Assembly (NCBI RefSeq): GCF_030646015.1
Contig: NZ_JAUSLT010000035.1
Coordinates: forward strand, 1-64,000
Length of the DNA: 64,000 nt
Reading direction: 5' to 3'
Source: Bradyrhizobium sp.
GTDB taxonomy: Bacteria > Pseudomonadota > Alphaproteobacteria > Rhizobiales > Xanthobacteraceae
The translations under genes and the position numbers were made by a program. Positions 51,449-60,313 of this stretch are shown here, piece by piece. Positions within the stretch are counted from its first letter, which is position 1. The number at the start of each line of letters is the position of its first letter. The notes under the pieces are model-generated. The model saw only the letters and a program-made list of their open reading frames with translations, searched no databases and had not been told where the DNA came from.

Positions 51449-51628
51449 CTACAGCTCGACCATATCAAAATCGCTCTTGGCGGTGCCGCACTCCGGACAG
51501 ACCCAGTCGTCCGGAACGTCGGCCCATCGCGTGCCGGGTGTGAGGCCTTCGTCCGGATCGCCCACGGCTTCGTCGTAGATGTAGCCGCAGGTCCGGCATT
51601 GCCATGATTTGTAGGGCTCGGCGTTCAT
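51449..51628 (-). CDS. Rubredoxin
   Basis: 59 residues. Two iron ligating pairs, Cys11-x2-Cys14 ([10 protein letters not shown]) and Cys44-x2-Cys47 ([11 protein letters not shown]), are in perfect rubredoxin spacing, with [22 protein letters not shown] between them. The ATG at 51628 has AAGGACG before it. It donates electrons to hydroxylases or reductive enzymes. The next upstream gene, a flavin reductase, could supply it. Gap between them is 47 bases. Confidence 0.95.
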   Translation of the reverse strand: MNAEPYKSWQCRTCGYIYDEAVGDPDEGLTPGTRWADVPDDWVCPECGTAKSDFDMVEL

Positions 51629-51675
51629 CTGGATCGTCCTTTCTGCGATGCGGGAATTTTCCCCGCGAGGCGTCG

Positions 51676-52293
51676 TTATGCAGCAGGCACGACCGGGGCG
51701 GGCGGGAACACCATCCGGTCGTCGGTCCGGCAATAGCGGTCGGCGAACATGCGACCGATCGGATGATAGCGGTCCATGTGGACGCGCATGGCGTCGCGAT
51801 CCCACAATTCGTCGCGGATGTGGAAATTGATGCCTTCGCCCATGATGAGCTGGCGGTCGCCGTTCACATCGATGGTTTTCCAGGTCTTGCATTCCATCGA
51901 CCATGGCGCGTCGGCAAGCCGCGGCACCGCGATTTTGGTCGAGGGCGAAAGCTTCAGTCCGAGATAGCCGGGCTCGCCGATCTCGGGCGGAAAGTCGCCG
52001 CTGGAATCGTGCATCGCCCGCGCCAGCGGCTCATCGGTCATGTGGACGACGAATTCCCCTGATCGCTGGATGTTGACCACCGTGTCCTTGACGCGGCCGT
52101 CGGGCCGCAAATTGGCGGCGAACATGCACAGCGGCGGATCCTCGCAGAACACGTTGAAGAAGCTGAACGGCGCGGCGTTGACCACGCCGGTGGGGCCGAT
52201 GGTCGTGACCCAGGCAATCGGCCGCGGCAACACGAAGGCCGTCAGTACCTTGTAGCGTTCGCGAGGTCCGAGTTCGTCGGGCGTGTATTGCAT
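51676..52293 (-). CDS. Flavin reductase family (FMN-binding split-barrel) protein
   Basis: 205 residues starting [58 protein letters not shown], a signature of the split-barrel flavin reductase family. FMN contacts are expected around AAPFSFFN and the later [11 protein letters not shown]. The ATG at 52293 is preceded by GGGAATGCACC, a modest site. It may feed electrons to the downstream rubredoxin (codirectional, 47 bases). Confidence 0.85.
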   Translation of the reverse strand: MQYTPDELGPRERYKVLTAFVLPRPIAWVTTIGPTGVVNAAPFSFFNVFCEDPPLCMFAANLRPDGRVKDTVVNIQRSGEFVVHMTDEPLARAMHDSSGDFPPEIGEPGYLGLKLSPSTKIAVPRLADAPWSMECKTWKTIDVNGDRQLIMGEGINFHIRDELWDRDAMRVHMDRYHPIGRMFADRYCRTDDRMVFPPAPVVPAA

Positions 52294-52482
52294 GGTGCAT
52301 TCCCAGTTTTGACCGGATCTCCGGCGCGCCACCTTGTCGCAAAAACGGACGCGGTTCGAGATGGCACCGTCGATGAGCGGCAGTAAGCGAAGATGCGGGA
52401 CTTTCGCCTTTTGCCGACGCCTTGGCGATGTTCCGCGGCTTGGCCTACCGCCCTGCGCCCAACAAACGAGCCAGACAAGAAT

Positions 52483-52523
52483 ATTGCATAATTTTTGAGC
52501 AGTTATCTCTCTTTGTATGCAAT
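52483..52523. promoter_or_regulatory. Candidate GntR-type operator pair upstream of the ABC/atz operon
   Basis: ATTGCATA (52483-52490) and TATGCAAT (52516-52523) are perfect complements 25 bases apart in an AT-rich part of the 386-base gap. TTGTATGCAAT-like sites suit FCD-type GntR regulators. The remaining gap up to 52679 holds the presumed promoter; I see no other gene or repeat there. Confidence 0.35.
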
Positions 52524-52679
52524 GCTGGGCTCAGCCGGGGAGACGACGCCCAAGCCAACTTCGGCTATTCGACAATTGAATCATGGTCTTAGCGCCACAT
52601 TAGCCTTCCATTAAGATTTGGCACAAACCTTGCGATGCCGGTTCCACAGCCGATCTCGTCCGTAGCTTTGGAGCATCAC

Positions 52680-54299
52680 ATGAAGCGTCGCGATTTTCTG
52701 AAATCCGTCACCGGGGTAGCGGCAGGCGCCATGGTGCCGGCGCCGGCGATCTGGTCCGCCGCCAAGGCCCAGGCCCGCTCCGAGACGCTGCTGATCGTAT
52801 CGGAAAGCGGTCCCAACAACCTCGACATCCATGGCGTCGGCACCAACGTGCCCGGTTACGAGGTTTCGTGGAATTGTTACGACCGGCTGATCACCCACGA
52901 AATGAAGACCGGCCCCGGCGGCGTGGCTTACTACGACCGCGACAAGTTCAAGCCCGAACTCGCCGAAGACATGAAGGTCGGCGACATGTCGGTGACCTTC
53001 AAGCTGAAGAAGAACGCCAAATTTCACGACGGCGCGCCGGTCACGGCGAAGGACGTCAAATGGTCGCTCGACCGCGCGGTTAGCGTCGGCGGCTTCCCGA
53101 CCTTCCAGATGGGCGCCGGCTCGCTGACCAAGCCCGAGCAGTTCGTGGTGGTCGACGACAGCACGGTGCGGATCGACTTCGCCAAGAAGGACCGCCTGAC
53201 GATTCCCGATCTCGCCGTGATCGTGCCCTGCGTGATCAATTCCGAACTGGTGAAGAAGAACGCCAGCGAGAAGGATCCCTGGGGTCTCGAATATACCAAG
53301 CAGCAGACCGCGGGCTCCGGCGCCTACAAGGTGACGAAATGGACCGCCGGGACCGAAGTGATCATGGAGCGCAATGACGACTGGGTCGGCGGCCCGATGC
53401 CCAAGGTCAAACGCGTGATCTGGCGCATGGTGCCGCAGGCCGGCAACCGCCGCGCGCTGCTGGAGCGCGGCGACGCCGATATCTCCTACGATCTGCCCAA
53501 CAAGGATTTCGTCGAGCTGAAGGATAGCGGCAAGCTCAACATCGTGTCGGTGCCGTATTCCAACGGCGTCCAGTACATCGGCATGAACGTCAAGATCCCG
53601 CCGTTCGACAATCCGAAGGTGCGCGAGGCGGTCGCCTGCGCGATCCCCTACCAGAAGATCATGGATGTGGTGCTGTTCGGCCTCGCCAAGCCGATGTTCG
53701 GCGCGGCGGCCAACGCGCCGACCGAGGTGGCGTGGCCGCAGCCGACCAAATTCGTCACCAATATCGAGAAGGCCAGGGCGCTGCTGGCCGAGGCCGGCTT
53801 TCCCAACGGTTTCGAGACCACGCTGTCGTTCGATCTCGGCTTCGCCGGCGTCAACGAGCCGCTCTGTATCCTGGTGCAGGAAAGCCTCGGGCAAATCGGT
53901 ATCAAGACCACGATCAACAAGATCCCGGGCGCCAACTGGCGTACCGAGCTGAACAAGAAGGCGCTGCCGCTCTACACCAACGTGTTCTCCGGCTGGCTCG
54001 ACTACCCCGAGTACTTCTTCATCTGGTGCTACGACGGCAAGAATTCGATCTTCAATACCATGAGTTACCAGTCGAAGGAGATGGACGCCTTCATCCATGG
54101 CGCCGTCGATGCCGCCGCGATCGGCGACAAGGCGGTTTACGAGAAGGACGTGAAAGGCTTCGTCGACCTGGCGTTCAAGGACATTCCCCGCATTCCGCTC
54201 TACCAGCCCTATGTCAACGTCGCGATGCAGAAGAATGTCTCGGGCTACCAGTACTGGTTCCACCGAAGGCTGGATTACCGCGCCCTGGTGAAGGCGTAA
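52680..54299 (+). CDS. Peptide/opine-type ABC transporter substrate-binding protein (DppA-like)
   Basis: 539 residues. A twin-arginine signal (MKRRDFLKSVTGVAAGAM) is followed by ETLLIVSESGPNNLDIHGVGTN and then the family-5 binding fold, including FHDGAPVTAKDVKWSLDRAVS and INKIPGANWRTEL. Export folded via Tat hints at a cofactor or fast folding. It is the first gene of a Dpp-type importer followed by AtzG/E/H-like genes, so its ligand may be a nitrogen-rich amide rather than a peptide (inference). GGAGCATCAC precedes the ATG. Confidence 0.85.
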   Translation: MKRRDFLKSVTGVAAGAMVPAPAIWSAAKAQARSETLLIVSESGPNNLDIHGVGTNVPGYEVSWNCYDRLITHEMKTGPGGVAYYDRDKFKPELAEDMKVGDMSVTFKLKKNAKFHDGAPVTAKDVKWSLDRAVSVGGFPTFQMGAGSLTKPEQFVVVDDSTVRIDFAKKDRLTIPDLAVIVPCVINSELVKKNASEKDPWGLEYTKQQTAGSGAYKVTKWTAGTEVIMERNDDWVGGPMPKVKRVIWRMVPQAGNRRALLERGDADISYDLPNKDFVELKDSGKLNIVSVPYSNGVQYIGMNVKIPPFDNPKVREAVACAIPYQKIMDVVLFGLAKPMFGAAANAPTEVAWPQPTKFVTNIEKARALLAEAGFPNGFETTLSFDLGFAGVNEPLCILVQESLGQIGIKTTINKIPGANWRTELNKKALPLYTNVFSGWLDYPEYFFIWCYDGKNSIFNTMSYQSKEMDAFIHGAVDAAAIGDKAVYEKDVKGFVDLAFKDIPRIPLYQPYVNVAMQKNVSGYQYWFHRRLDYRALVKA

Positions 54300-54300
54300 G

Positions 54301-54395
54301 TGGCGAGTGGCGAGTAGCGAATAGGGGGTAGCGAAGAGTGAGAGAGAGCAGCGACGGTTTTCCATTCGCCATTCGCTATTCGCCATCCGCGCACT
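54301..54395. repeat. Inverted repeat built of 7-base tandem units
   Basis: Left arm is a run of GGCGAGT/GGCGAGTA/GCGAATA units (54302-54326); right arm is CCATTCG, CCATTCG, CTATTCG, CCATCCG (54361-54389). They are near complements. It lies between the SBP stop (54299) and the permease start (54412), inside the operon, where it could attenuate permease expression. Confidence 0.75.
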
Positions 54396-54411
54396 CCGCG
54401 AGTGCCATGCC

Positions 54412-55425
54412 ATGCTGACCATGATCGGCAAACGGCTGATGTTCGCGATCCCGAGTCTGATCGGGGTCGTGATCGTCACGTTCCTGCTGACCCGCGCGCG
54501 GCCCGGCGATCCCGCGGCGTATTTCGCCGGCCCGGCCGCAACCAAGGAGGCGGTCGAGCAGATCCGCAAGAAACTCGGGCTCGACAAGCCGCTGATCGAG
54601 CAGTTCTTTCGCTACACCGCCGATCTGGCGCGCGGCGATTTCGGCAATTCGCTCACCACCGGCCAGCCGGTCGCGACCGAAATCAAGAACCGCCTGCCGG
54701 CCTCTGCCGAACTGACATTGCTCGGTCTCGTGGTGTCGATCGTGATCGCAATTCCGCTCGGCGTGCTCGCGGCGACAAGGCCGGGCTCGTGGATCGACCA
54801 TCTCTGCCGGGTGACGACGACGGCCGGCGTGTCGCTGCCGGTGTTCTTCACCGGCCTCGTGCTGGTCTATGTGTTCTATTTCAGGCTGGGGTGGTCGCCG
54901 GCGCCGCTGGGCCGGCTCGACGTGTTCTACAGCGCGCCGCCGGCGGTGACCGGCTTCTATCTGATCGATGCCATCATCGCGCGCGATTTCGAAACGTTTC
55001 GTTCGGCGCTGAGCCAGTTGATCCTGCCGGCGGCGACGCTGGCGGTCTTCTCGCTGGCGCCGATCGCGCGCATGACGCGGGCCTCGATGCTGGCGGTGCT
55101 GTCGTCGGATTTCGTGCGCACCGCGCGCGCCAGCGGGCTGTCGCCGGGCACCGTCATCGTCACCTACGCCTTCCGCAACGCCATGCTGCCGGTCATCACC
55201 ACGCTCAGCATGGTGTTCTCGTTCCTGCTCGGCGCCAACGTGCTGGTGGAGAAGGTGTTCGCCTGGCCCGGCATCGGCTCCTACGCGGTGGAAGCCCTGA
55301 TCTCGTCGGACTTCGCGCCGGTGCAGGGTTTTGTCCTCACCATGGCGGTGATGTACGTGCTGCTCAACCTGTTGATCGACATTCTCTATGGCGTCATTGA
55401 TCCGCGAGTGAGGTTGGAAGGATGA
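54412..55425 (+). CDS. Dpp/Opp-type ABC permease, DppB-like
   Basis: 337 residues with six helices. The start has IGKRLMFAIPSLIGVVIVTFLLTRARPGDP; the EAA-like loop is RASGLSPGTVIVTYAFRNAMLPVIT. An ATG nine bases downstream (54421, MIGKR) is an equal candidate start. Its stop overlaps the DppC-like start by 4 bases. Confidence 0.85.
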   Translation: MLTMIGKRLMFAIPSLIGVVIVTFLLTRARPGDPAAYFAGPAATKEAVEQIRKKLGLDKPLIEQFFRYTADLARGDFGNSLTTGQPVATEIKNRLPASAELTLLGLVVSIVIAIPLGVLAATRPGSWIDHLCRVTTTAGVSLPVFFTGLVLVYVFYFRLGWSPAPLGRLDVFYSAPPAVTGFYLIDAIIARDFETFRSALSQLILPAATLAVFSLAPIARMTRASMLAVLSSDFVRTARASGLSPGTVIVTYAFRNAMLPVITTLSMVFSFLLGANVLVEKVFAWPGIGSYAVEALISSDFAPVQGFVLTMAVMYVLLNLLIDILYGVIDPRVRLEG

Positions 55426-56321
55426 GCAGCGTAGCCCCCGCCGTCGAACCCGCTGTCCCCGCGCGCACTTCGGGTCTCGCCTCGATCTTCGAGCACACCC
55501 GCTATGTTCTCGGCGAGAACCGCGTTACCGCGTTCGCGTTCGGCCTTCTGGTCGTCATCCTATTCGCGGCGCTGTTCGGCCCCTACGTCGTGCCCTACGA
55601 TCCCCTGGCGTCGAATACCGCGTCGGCGCTGAAACCGCCGTCGGCGGCGCACTGGTTCGGCACCGACCAGTTGGGCCGCGATATTTTCAGCCGCGTCATC
55701 GTAGCGACACGGCTCGACGTCTTTATCGCGGTCGCGTCGGTAGCGCTGGTGTTCCTGATGGGCGGCCTTGCCGGCATTGCCGGGGGCTATTTCGGCGGCT
55801 GGACCGACCGCATCGTCGGCCGCATCGCCGATACCATCATGGCGTTCCCGCTGTTCGTGCTGGCGATGGGCATCGTCGCCGCGCTCGGCAACACCGTGCA
55901 GAACATCATCATCGCCACCGCGATCGTGAATTTTCCACTCTACGCCCGTGTCGCCCGCGCCGAGGCCAATGTGCGGCGCGACGCCGGTTTTGTCCAGGCG
56001 GCGCGGTTGTCGGGCAACGGTGAGTTCCGGATCCTGCTGGTGCACATTCTGCCGAACATCATGCCGATCATGATCGTGCAGATGTCGCTGACCATGGGCT
56101 ACGCCATTCTCAACGCTGCCGGGCTCTCGTTCATCGGCCTCGGGGTGCGGCCGCCGACCGCCGAATGGGGCATCATGGTCGCGGAGGGCGCGGGCTTCAT
56201 GGTCTCGGGCGAATGGTGGATCGCGCTGTTTCCGGGCCTCGCTTTGATGATCGCGGTGTTCTGCTTCAACCTGCTCGGCGATGGCCTGCGCGACATCGTC
56301 GATCCGCAGCGCCGGACATGA
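55422..56321 (+). CDS. Dpp/Opp-type ABC permease, DppC-like
   Basis: 299 residues. Features include GTDQLGRDIFSRVIVATRLD near the N-third and the EAA-like loop QAARLSGNGEFRILLVHILPNIMPIM. It follows the DppB-like gene with a 4-base overlap. A type A3 repeat separates it from the ATPase gene. Confidence 0.85.
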   Translation: MSSVAPAVEPAVPARTSGLASIFEHTRYVLGENRVTAFAFGLLVVILFAALFGPYVVPYDPLASNTASALKPPSAAHWFGTDQLGRDIFSRVIVATRLDVFIAVASVALVFLMGGLAGIAGGYFGGWTDRIVGRIADTIMAFPLFVLAMGIVAALGNTVQNIIIATAIVNFPLYARVARAEANVRRDAGFVQAARLSGNGEFRILLVHILPNIMPIMIVQMSLTMGYAILNAAGLSFIGLGVRPPTAEWGIMVAEGAGFMVSGEWWIALFPGLALMIAVFCFNLLGDGLRDIVDPQRRT

Positions 56322-56355
56322 GCATGGGTTGCGTACTTGAACGCGGTATCTCTCT

Positions 56356-56482
56356 TACCTCGCCCCGCTTGCGGGGAGAGGTCGACGCGCGCAGCGCGTC
56401 GGGTGAGGGGGAGTATCCGCGAGTCGCGCTCGCCGAGAGAGCCCCTCACCCCAACCCTCTCCCCGTAAGAACGGGGCGAGGG
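56356..56482. repeat. Palindromic intergenic repeat, type A3
   Basis: Opens TACCTCGCCCCGCTTGCGGG, has inner GTCGACGCGCGCAGCGCGTC and closes CCCCTCACCCCAACCCTCTC with CCCCGTAAGAACGGGG. It splits the importer operon between the permease (ends 56321) and the ATPase (starts 56510). Confidence 0.85.
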
Positions 56483-56509
56483 GGCGCACCGTTCGTGTGG
56501 AGACACTAG

Positions 56510-58306
56510 ATGACCGCGCAGCCGCTGCTCGACGTCAACGACCTCACCGTCGAATTCGCCACCCGCCGCGGCATCGTCAAAGCCGTGCAGCACGTCAATA
56601 TCACCGTGGCCAAAGGCGAAACGCTCGGCATCGTCGGCGAATCCGGCTCCGGCAAGTCCGTCACCTCCTATGCGGTGATGCGGATCCTCGACCGCGCCGG
56701 CAAGATCGCCGAGGGCTCGGTGATGTTCTCCGGCATCGACGTCAAGAACGCGACCGAAGACCAGATGCGCGATCTGCGCGGCCGCGAAATCTCGATGATC
56801 TTCCAGAACCCGCGCGCCGCGCTCAACCCGATCCGCAAGGTCGGCGACCAGATCGAGGACGTGCTGCGCCAGCACGTCCAGGCCGCCGCCAGCGACCGCG
56901 GCGAGAAGGCGATCGAAGCGCTGGAGGCGGTCAAGATCGCCCGGCCGCGCGAACGCTACCACGCCTATCCGTTCGAACTGTCCGGCGGCATGTGCCAGCG
57001 CGTGGTGATCGCGCTGGCGCTGGCCTGCAATCCGCAACTGCTGATCGCGGACGAGCCGACCACCGGTCTCGACGTCACCACGCAGAAGGCGGTGATGGAC
57101 CTGATCGTCGAGCTGACCCGAAGCCGGGGCATGTCGACCATCCTGATCACCCATGATCTGGGACTGGCCGCCGCCTATTGCGACCGCGTGGTGGTGATGG
57201 AAAAGGGCCACGTGGTCGAGACCGCGCTTTCGGCCGATATCTTTGCCAATCCCCAGCACGCCTACACCAAGAAATTGATGCGCGCGACGCCGCGGGTCGG
57301 CGTGTCGCTGCGCGATCTGCTACCGGAGGAGGAAGCGGCGAAGCTGGCGCCGATCTCAAGCGCGGCGGGTGAGGGGGACTCTCCCAGCACCGCGCTCGCT
57401 GAGGGTCCCCCTCACCCCAGCCCTCTCCCCGCGAGCGGGGAGAGGGAGAAGAACGCCGCCGCTTCCTCACAGCCCCTTCTCCTCGTCGAAAAACTCGTCA
57501 AGGAATACCCGCGCCAGGGCGCCACGGCGACGCTGGCAAAACTGTTCTCGCGCAAGCCCCCGGTCGAGCTCGACCTGTTCCGCGCGGTCGACGGCATCAG
57601 CTTTTCCGTCGGCCATGGCGAGAGCGTCGGGCTGGTCGGCGAATCCGGCTGCGGCAAGTCCACCACGTCGATGATGGTGATGCGGCTGCTGGACCAGACC
57701 TCGGGCCGCATTCAGTTCGACGGCGACGAGATCGGCGCGATCCTGCCCAACGCGTTTGCGCGGCTGCCGCTGCGCAAGAGCATCCAGATGGTGTTCCAGG
57801 ATCCGACCGACAGCCTCAATCCGCGCTTCACCGCGGCGCGCGCCATCGTCGATCCGATCATGCAGCTCGGCGACATCAAGGGACGCGACGCGCTGCGCGC
57901 CCGCTGCGAGGAGCTGGCCGGCATGGTCGGCCTGCCGGTCAACCTGCTGGATCGCTTTCCGCATCAATTGTCGGGCGGCCAGAAGGCCCGTGTCGGCATC
58001 GCGCGCGCCATCGCGCTGCACCCGAAACTGGTGATCCTCGACGAGCCGACCGCGGCGCTCGATGTCTCGGTGCAGGCGGTGGTGCTGAACCTGCTGCAGG
58101 ACCTGAAAGCGTCGATGGGGATGAGCTATCTGTTCGTGTCGCATGATCTGAATGTGGTGCGACTATTGTGCGACCGCGTCATCGTGATGCGTTCGGGGCG
58201 TATCGTCGAGCAGGGCACGGCGGAAAGCGTCTTGGGCAATCCCCAGGATGCCTATACAAAGGAATTGCTGACGGCGATTCCACATCCGCCGCTGCCGGTT
58301 CACTGA
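56510..58306 (+). CDS. Fused DppD-DppF-type double ABC ATPase
   Basis: 598 residues with two complete ABC domains. First: Walker A GESGSGKS (43-50), signature LSGGMCQR, Walker B LLIADEPTTGLD. Second: Walker A GESGCGKS (377-384), signature LSGGQKAR, Walker B LVILDEPTAALD. Each ends in the C-terminal oligopeptide-type motif around the ITHD or VSHD histidine. Between them, residues about 286-314 are coded by a repeat element (57366-57449). In most systems these are two genes, so the fusion plus repeat linker is unusual. It powers the two permeases. Confidence 0.9.
   Translation: MTAQPLLDVNDLTVEFATRRGIVKAVQHVNITVAKGETLGIVGESGSGKSVTSYAVMRILDRAGKIAEGSVMFSGIDVKNATEDQMRDLRGREISMIFQNPRAALNPIRKVGDQIEDVLRQHVQAAASDRGEKAIEALEAVKIARPRERYHAYPFELSGGMCQRVVIALALACNPQLLIADEPTTGLDVTTQKAVMDLIVELTRSRGMSTILITHDLGLAAAYCDRVVVMEKGHVVETALSADIFANPQHAYTKKLMRATPRVGVSLRDLLPEEEAAKLAPISSAAGEGDSPSTALAEGPPHPSPLPASGEREKNAAASSQPLLLVEKLVKEYPRQGATATLAKLFSRKPPVELDLFRAVDGISFSVGHGESVGLVGESGCGKSTTSMMVMRLLDQTSGRIQFDGDEIGAILPNAFARLPLRKSIQMVFQDPTDSLNPRFTAARAIVDPIMQLGDIKGRDALRARCEELAGMVGLPVNLLDRFPHQLSGGQKARVGIARAIALHPKLVILDEPTAALDVSVQAVVLNLLQDLKASMGMSYLFVSHDLNVVRLLCDRVIVMRSGRIVEQGTAESVLGNPQDAYTKELLTAIPHPPLPVH
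57366..57449 (+). repeat. In-frame palindromic repeat inside the ABC ATPase gene
   Basis: The DNA GCGGGTGAGGGGGACTCTCC to CTCTCCCCGCGAGCGGGGAG matches the right-hand part of the type A3 repeats (GGTGAGGGGGA...CCCCTCACCCC...CTCTCCCCG). It keeps the reading frame and adds a Gly/Pro/Ser-rich linker (AAGEGDSPSTALAEGPPHPS, then PLPASGERE). It sits exactly between the two ATPase domains. Confidence 0.8.
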
Positions 58307-58322
58307 CGCGACGGGGAGAAAT

Positions 58323-58505
58323 ATGGCCGCTGATCCGCTTGACGACTATATCGACGCTGTCGGCAAAGCCCTGGCGCTGCCGATCGAGGACGCATGGAGG
58401 CCGGCGGTGAAGGCCAATCTCGAAGTATCGCTGCGGTTGGCGCGGCTGGTCGATGAATTCCCGCTGCCTGATGAAACCGAGCCGGCCAGTGTCTTCGCAG
58501 CCTGA
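58323..58505 (+). CDS. atzG: AtzG-like (DUF4089) small subunit
   Basis: 60 residues starting MAADPLDDYIDAVGKALALPIEDAW. It continues RPAVKANLEVSLRLARLVDEFPLPDETEPASVFAA, which is the DUF4089/AtzG pattern. By family knowledge AtzG binds AtzE to form its active amidase complex and is needed for stability. The ATG follows GACGGGGAGAAAT. It precedes the AtzE gene with a 7-base gap, the usual order. Confidence 0.8.
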   Translation: MAADPLDDYIDAVGKALALPIEDAWRPAVKANLEVSLRLARLVDEFPLPDETEPASVFAA

Positions 58506-58512
58506 TATCGCC

Positions 58513-59910
58513 ATGACCGCAAATCCCGACGAGCTGTCGGCCTCGGAAATCGCGCAGGCCGTCGCCGGCCGCAAGTTGTCGGCGCTCGGCGTGACGGAAG
58601 CGGCGCTGGCGCGAATCGCAAAGCACGATTCCGCCTTGAATTCCTTCACCGACGTCACGGCCGAGCGCGCCCGTGCCTCCGCCAAGGCGATCGATGCCGC
58701 GATCGCGGCCGGCAAGAGTCCCGGCCCGCTGGCCGGCGTGCCCTTCGCCGTCAAGAATCTGTTCGACGTACAAGGGCTGCCGACCCGCGCCGGATCCAAG
58801 ATCAATCGCGATCGCAAGCTGTCATCGCGCGACGCCACCTTGATCGAGCGGATGGAAGCGGCCGGCGCGGTGCTGGTCGGCGCGCTCAACATGGGCGAAT
58901 ACGCCTATGATTTCACGGGCGAGAACGTGCATGACGGACCGTCGCGCAATCCGCACGACGCGACACGGATGACCGGCGGCTCCTCGGGCGGCTCCGGTGC
59001 CGCGGTCGGCGGCCGGCTGGTGCCGCTGGCGCTGGGATCCGATACCAACGGCTCGATCCGGGTGCCGTCGTCGTTCTGCGGCATTTTTGGCCTGAAGCCG
59101 ACTTACGGCAGGCTGTCGCGCGCGCGCTCGTTTCCGTTCGTGGCGAGTTTCGATCATCTCGGCCCGTTCGCGCGTAATGTCGGCGATCTCGCGCTGGCCT
59201 ATGACGCGATGCAGGGTCCGGACGCCGACGATGCCGCGTGCAGCACGCGTGCCGTTGAGCCGGTGAGCGGGCTGCTGGCGCAAGACATTGGCGGCCTGCG
59301 GGTTGCGATTGCCGGCGGCTATTTTCAAAAGAACGTGTTCCCCGAAGCAGTCGAAGCCGTCGCCCGCGTCGCAAAGGCACTCGACGCCACAAGAACGATC
59401 GAGATTCCCGAAGCCGCGCGCGCCCGCGCCGCGGCCTATGTGATCTCCACCACCGAGGGCGCCTCGCTGCATCTCGATCGGCTGCGCACGCGGCCCAATG
59501 ATTTCGACCCTGCGGTACGCGACAGGTTGCTGGCGGGCGCGATGGTGCCGGCGCCGCTGGTCGACCGCGCGCAGAAATTTCGCCGCTGGTACCGCGCGCA
59601 AGTGCTGGAAATCTTCAAATCGGTCGACGTGATCATCGCGCCGGCGACGCCCAGTGTCGCGCCGAAACTCGGGCAGGTGACCTTCTCGCTCGACGGTGTC
59701 GAACTGCCGGTGCGTGCCAATATCGGCATCCACACCCAGCCGATTTCCTTCATCGGCCTGCCGGTGGTCGCGGTGCCGATTCCGTTGCAGCCGATGCCGA
59801 TCGGCGTGCAGATCATCGCGGCACCCTGGCGTGAGGATATCGCGCTGCGGGTGGCCCATGCGCTGGAGCGCATGGGGGTCGCGGCGGCGCCGCGTCCGAA
59901 GGAGTTCTGA
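58513..59910 (+). CDS. atzE: AtzE-like 1-carboxybiuret amidohydrolase
   Basis: 465 residues of the amidase-signature family. The catalytic Lys81 lies in AVKNLFDVQG, the cis-Ser in GGSSGGSGAAVG (about 157-158), and the nucleophile Ser181 in SDTNGSIRVPSS. AtzE family members deaminate 1-carboxybiuret in cyanuric acid breakdown. The neighbouring AtzG- and AtzH-like genes make this call much firmer than general amidase. The ATG at 58513 is chosen; a GTG at 58489 would overlap atzG by 17 bases. Confidence 0.85.
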   Translation: MTANPDELSASEIAQAVAGRKLSALGVTEAALARIAKHDSALNSFTDVTAERARASAKAIDAAIAAGKSPGPLAGVPFAVKNLFDVQGLPTRAGSKINRDRKLSSRDATLIERMEAAGAVLVGALNMGEYAYDFTGENVHDGPSRNPHDATRMTGGSSGGSGAAVGGRLVPLALGSDTNGSIRVPSSFCGIFGLKPTYGRLSRARSFPFVASFDHLGPFARNVGDLALAYDAMQGPDADDAACSTRAVEPVSGLLAQDIGGLRVAIAGGYFQKNVFPEAVEAVARVAKALDATRTIEIPEAARARAAAYVISTTEGASLHLDRLRTRPNDFDPAVRDRLLAGAMVPAPLVDRAQKFRRWYRAQVLEIFKSVDVIIAPATPSVAPKLGQVTFSLDGVELPVRANIGIHTQPISFIGLPVVAVPIPLQPMPIGVQIIAAPWREDIALRVAHALERMGVAAAPRPKEF

Positions 59911-59911
59911 G

Positions 59912-60313
59912 ATGGAGGTCGATCTTCCCGACGTGCTCGCCGAGGTGACCGCGCAGTTCGCGCGCTACGAAAAGGCGCTGGTCGAAAACGACGTCGCCGT
60001 GCTCGATGAATTGTTCCGCGCCGATCCGCGCACCCTGCGCTATGGCATCGGCGAAAACCTCTACGGCTATGACGCCATCATGGCGTTCCGCGCGGCGCGC
60101 TCGCCGGTCGGGCTGATGCGCACGACCGCGCAGACGGTGATCACCGCTTACGGCCGCGACGCGGCGGTCGCCTCGACGCTGTTCTATCGTGACGCCTGGG
60201 GCGGCGGCCGGGTCGGGCGGCAGATGCAGACCTGGGTGCGGTTTCCCGAGGGCTGGAAGATCGTCGCCGCCCATGTCAGCATCATCGACGAACCGCAGGG
60301 GCAGAAGACATGA
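59912..60313 (+). CDS. atzH: AtzH-like (DUF3225) protein
   Basis: 133 residues starting MEVDLPDVLAEVTAQFARYEKALVENDVAVLDELF, with the DUF3225 segments RYGIGENLYGYDAIMAFRAARSP and HVSIIDEPQ. It has an NTF2-like cone fold. AtzH is known as the decarboxylase for 1,3-dicarboxyurea to allophanate. It follows atzE by one base and overlaps the GntR gene by 4 bases, so the three are translated as a block. Confidence 0.85.
   Translation: MEVDLPDVLAEVTAQFARYEKALVENDVAVLDELFRADPRTLRYGIGENLYGYDAIMAFRAARSPVGLMRTTAQTVITAYGRDAAVASTLFYRDAWGGGRVGRQMQTWVRFPEGWKIVAAHVSIIDEPQGQKT

Noticed and set aside
52611..54587. A long open frame antisense to the peptide-binding gene (about 650 codons)
   Set aside because: It is the mirror of a well-supported binding-protein gene, has His/Arg/Gly-rich composition typical of antisense frames in GC-rich DNA, and has no start signal or recognisable domain.
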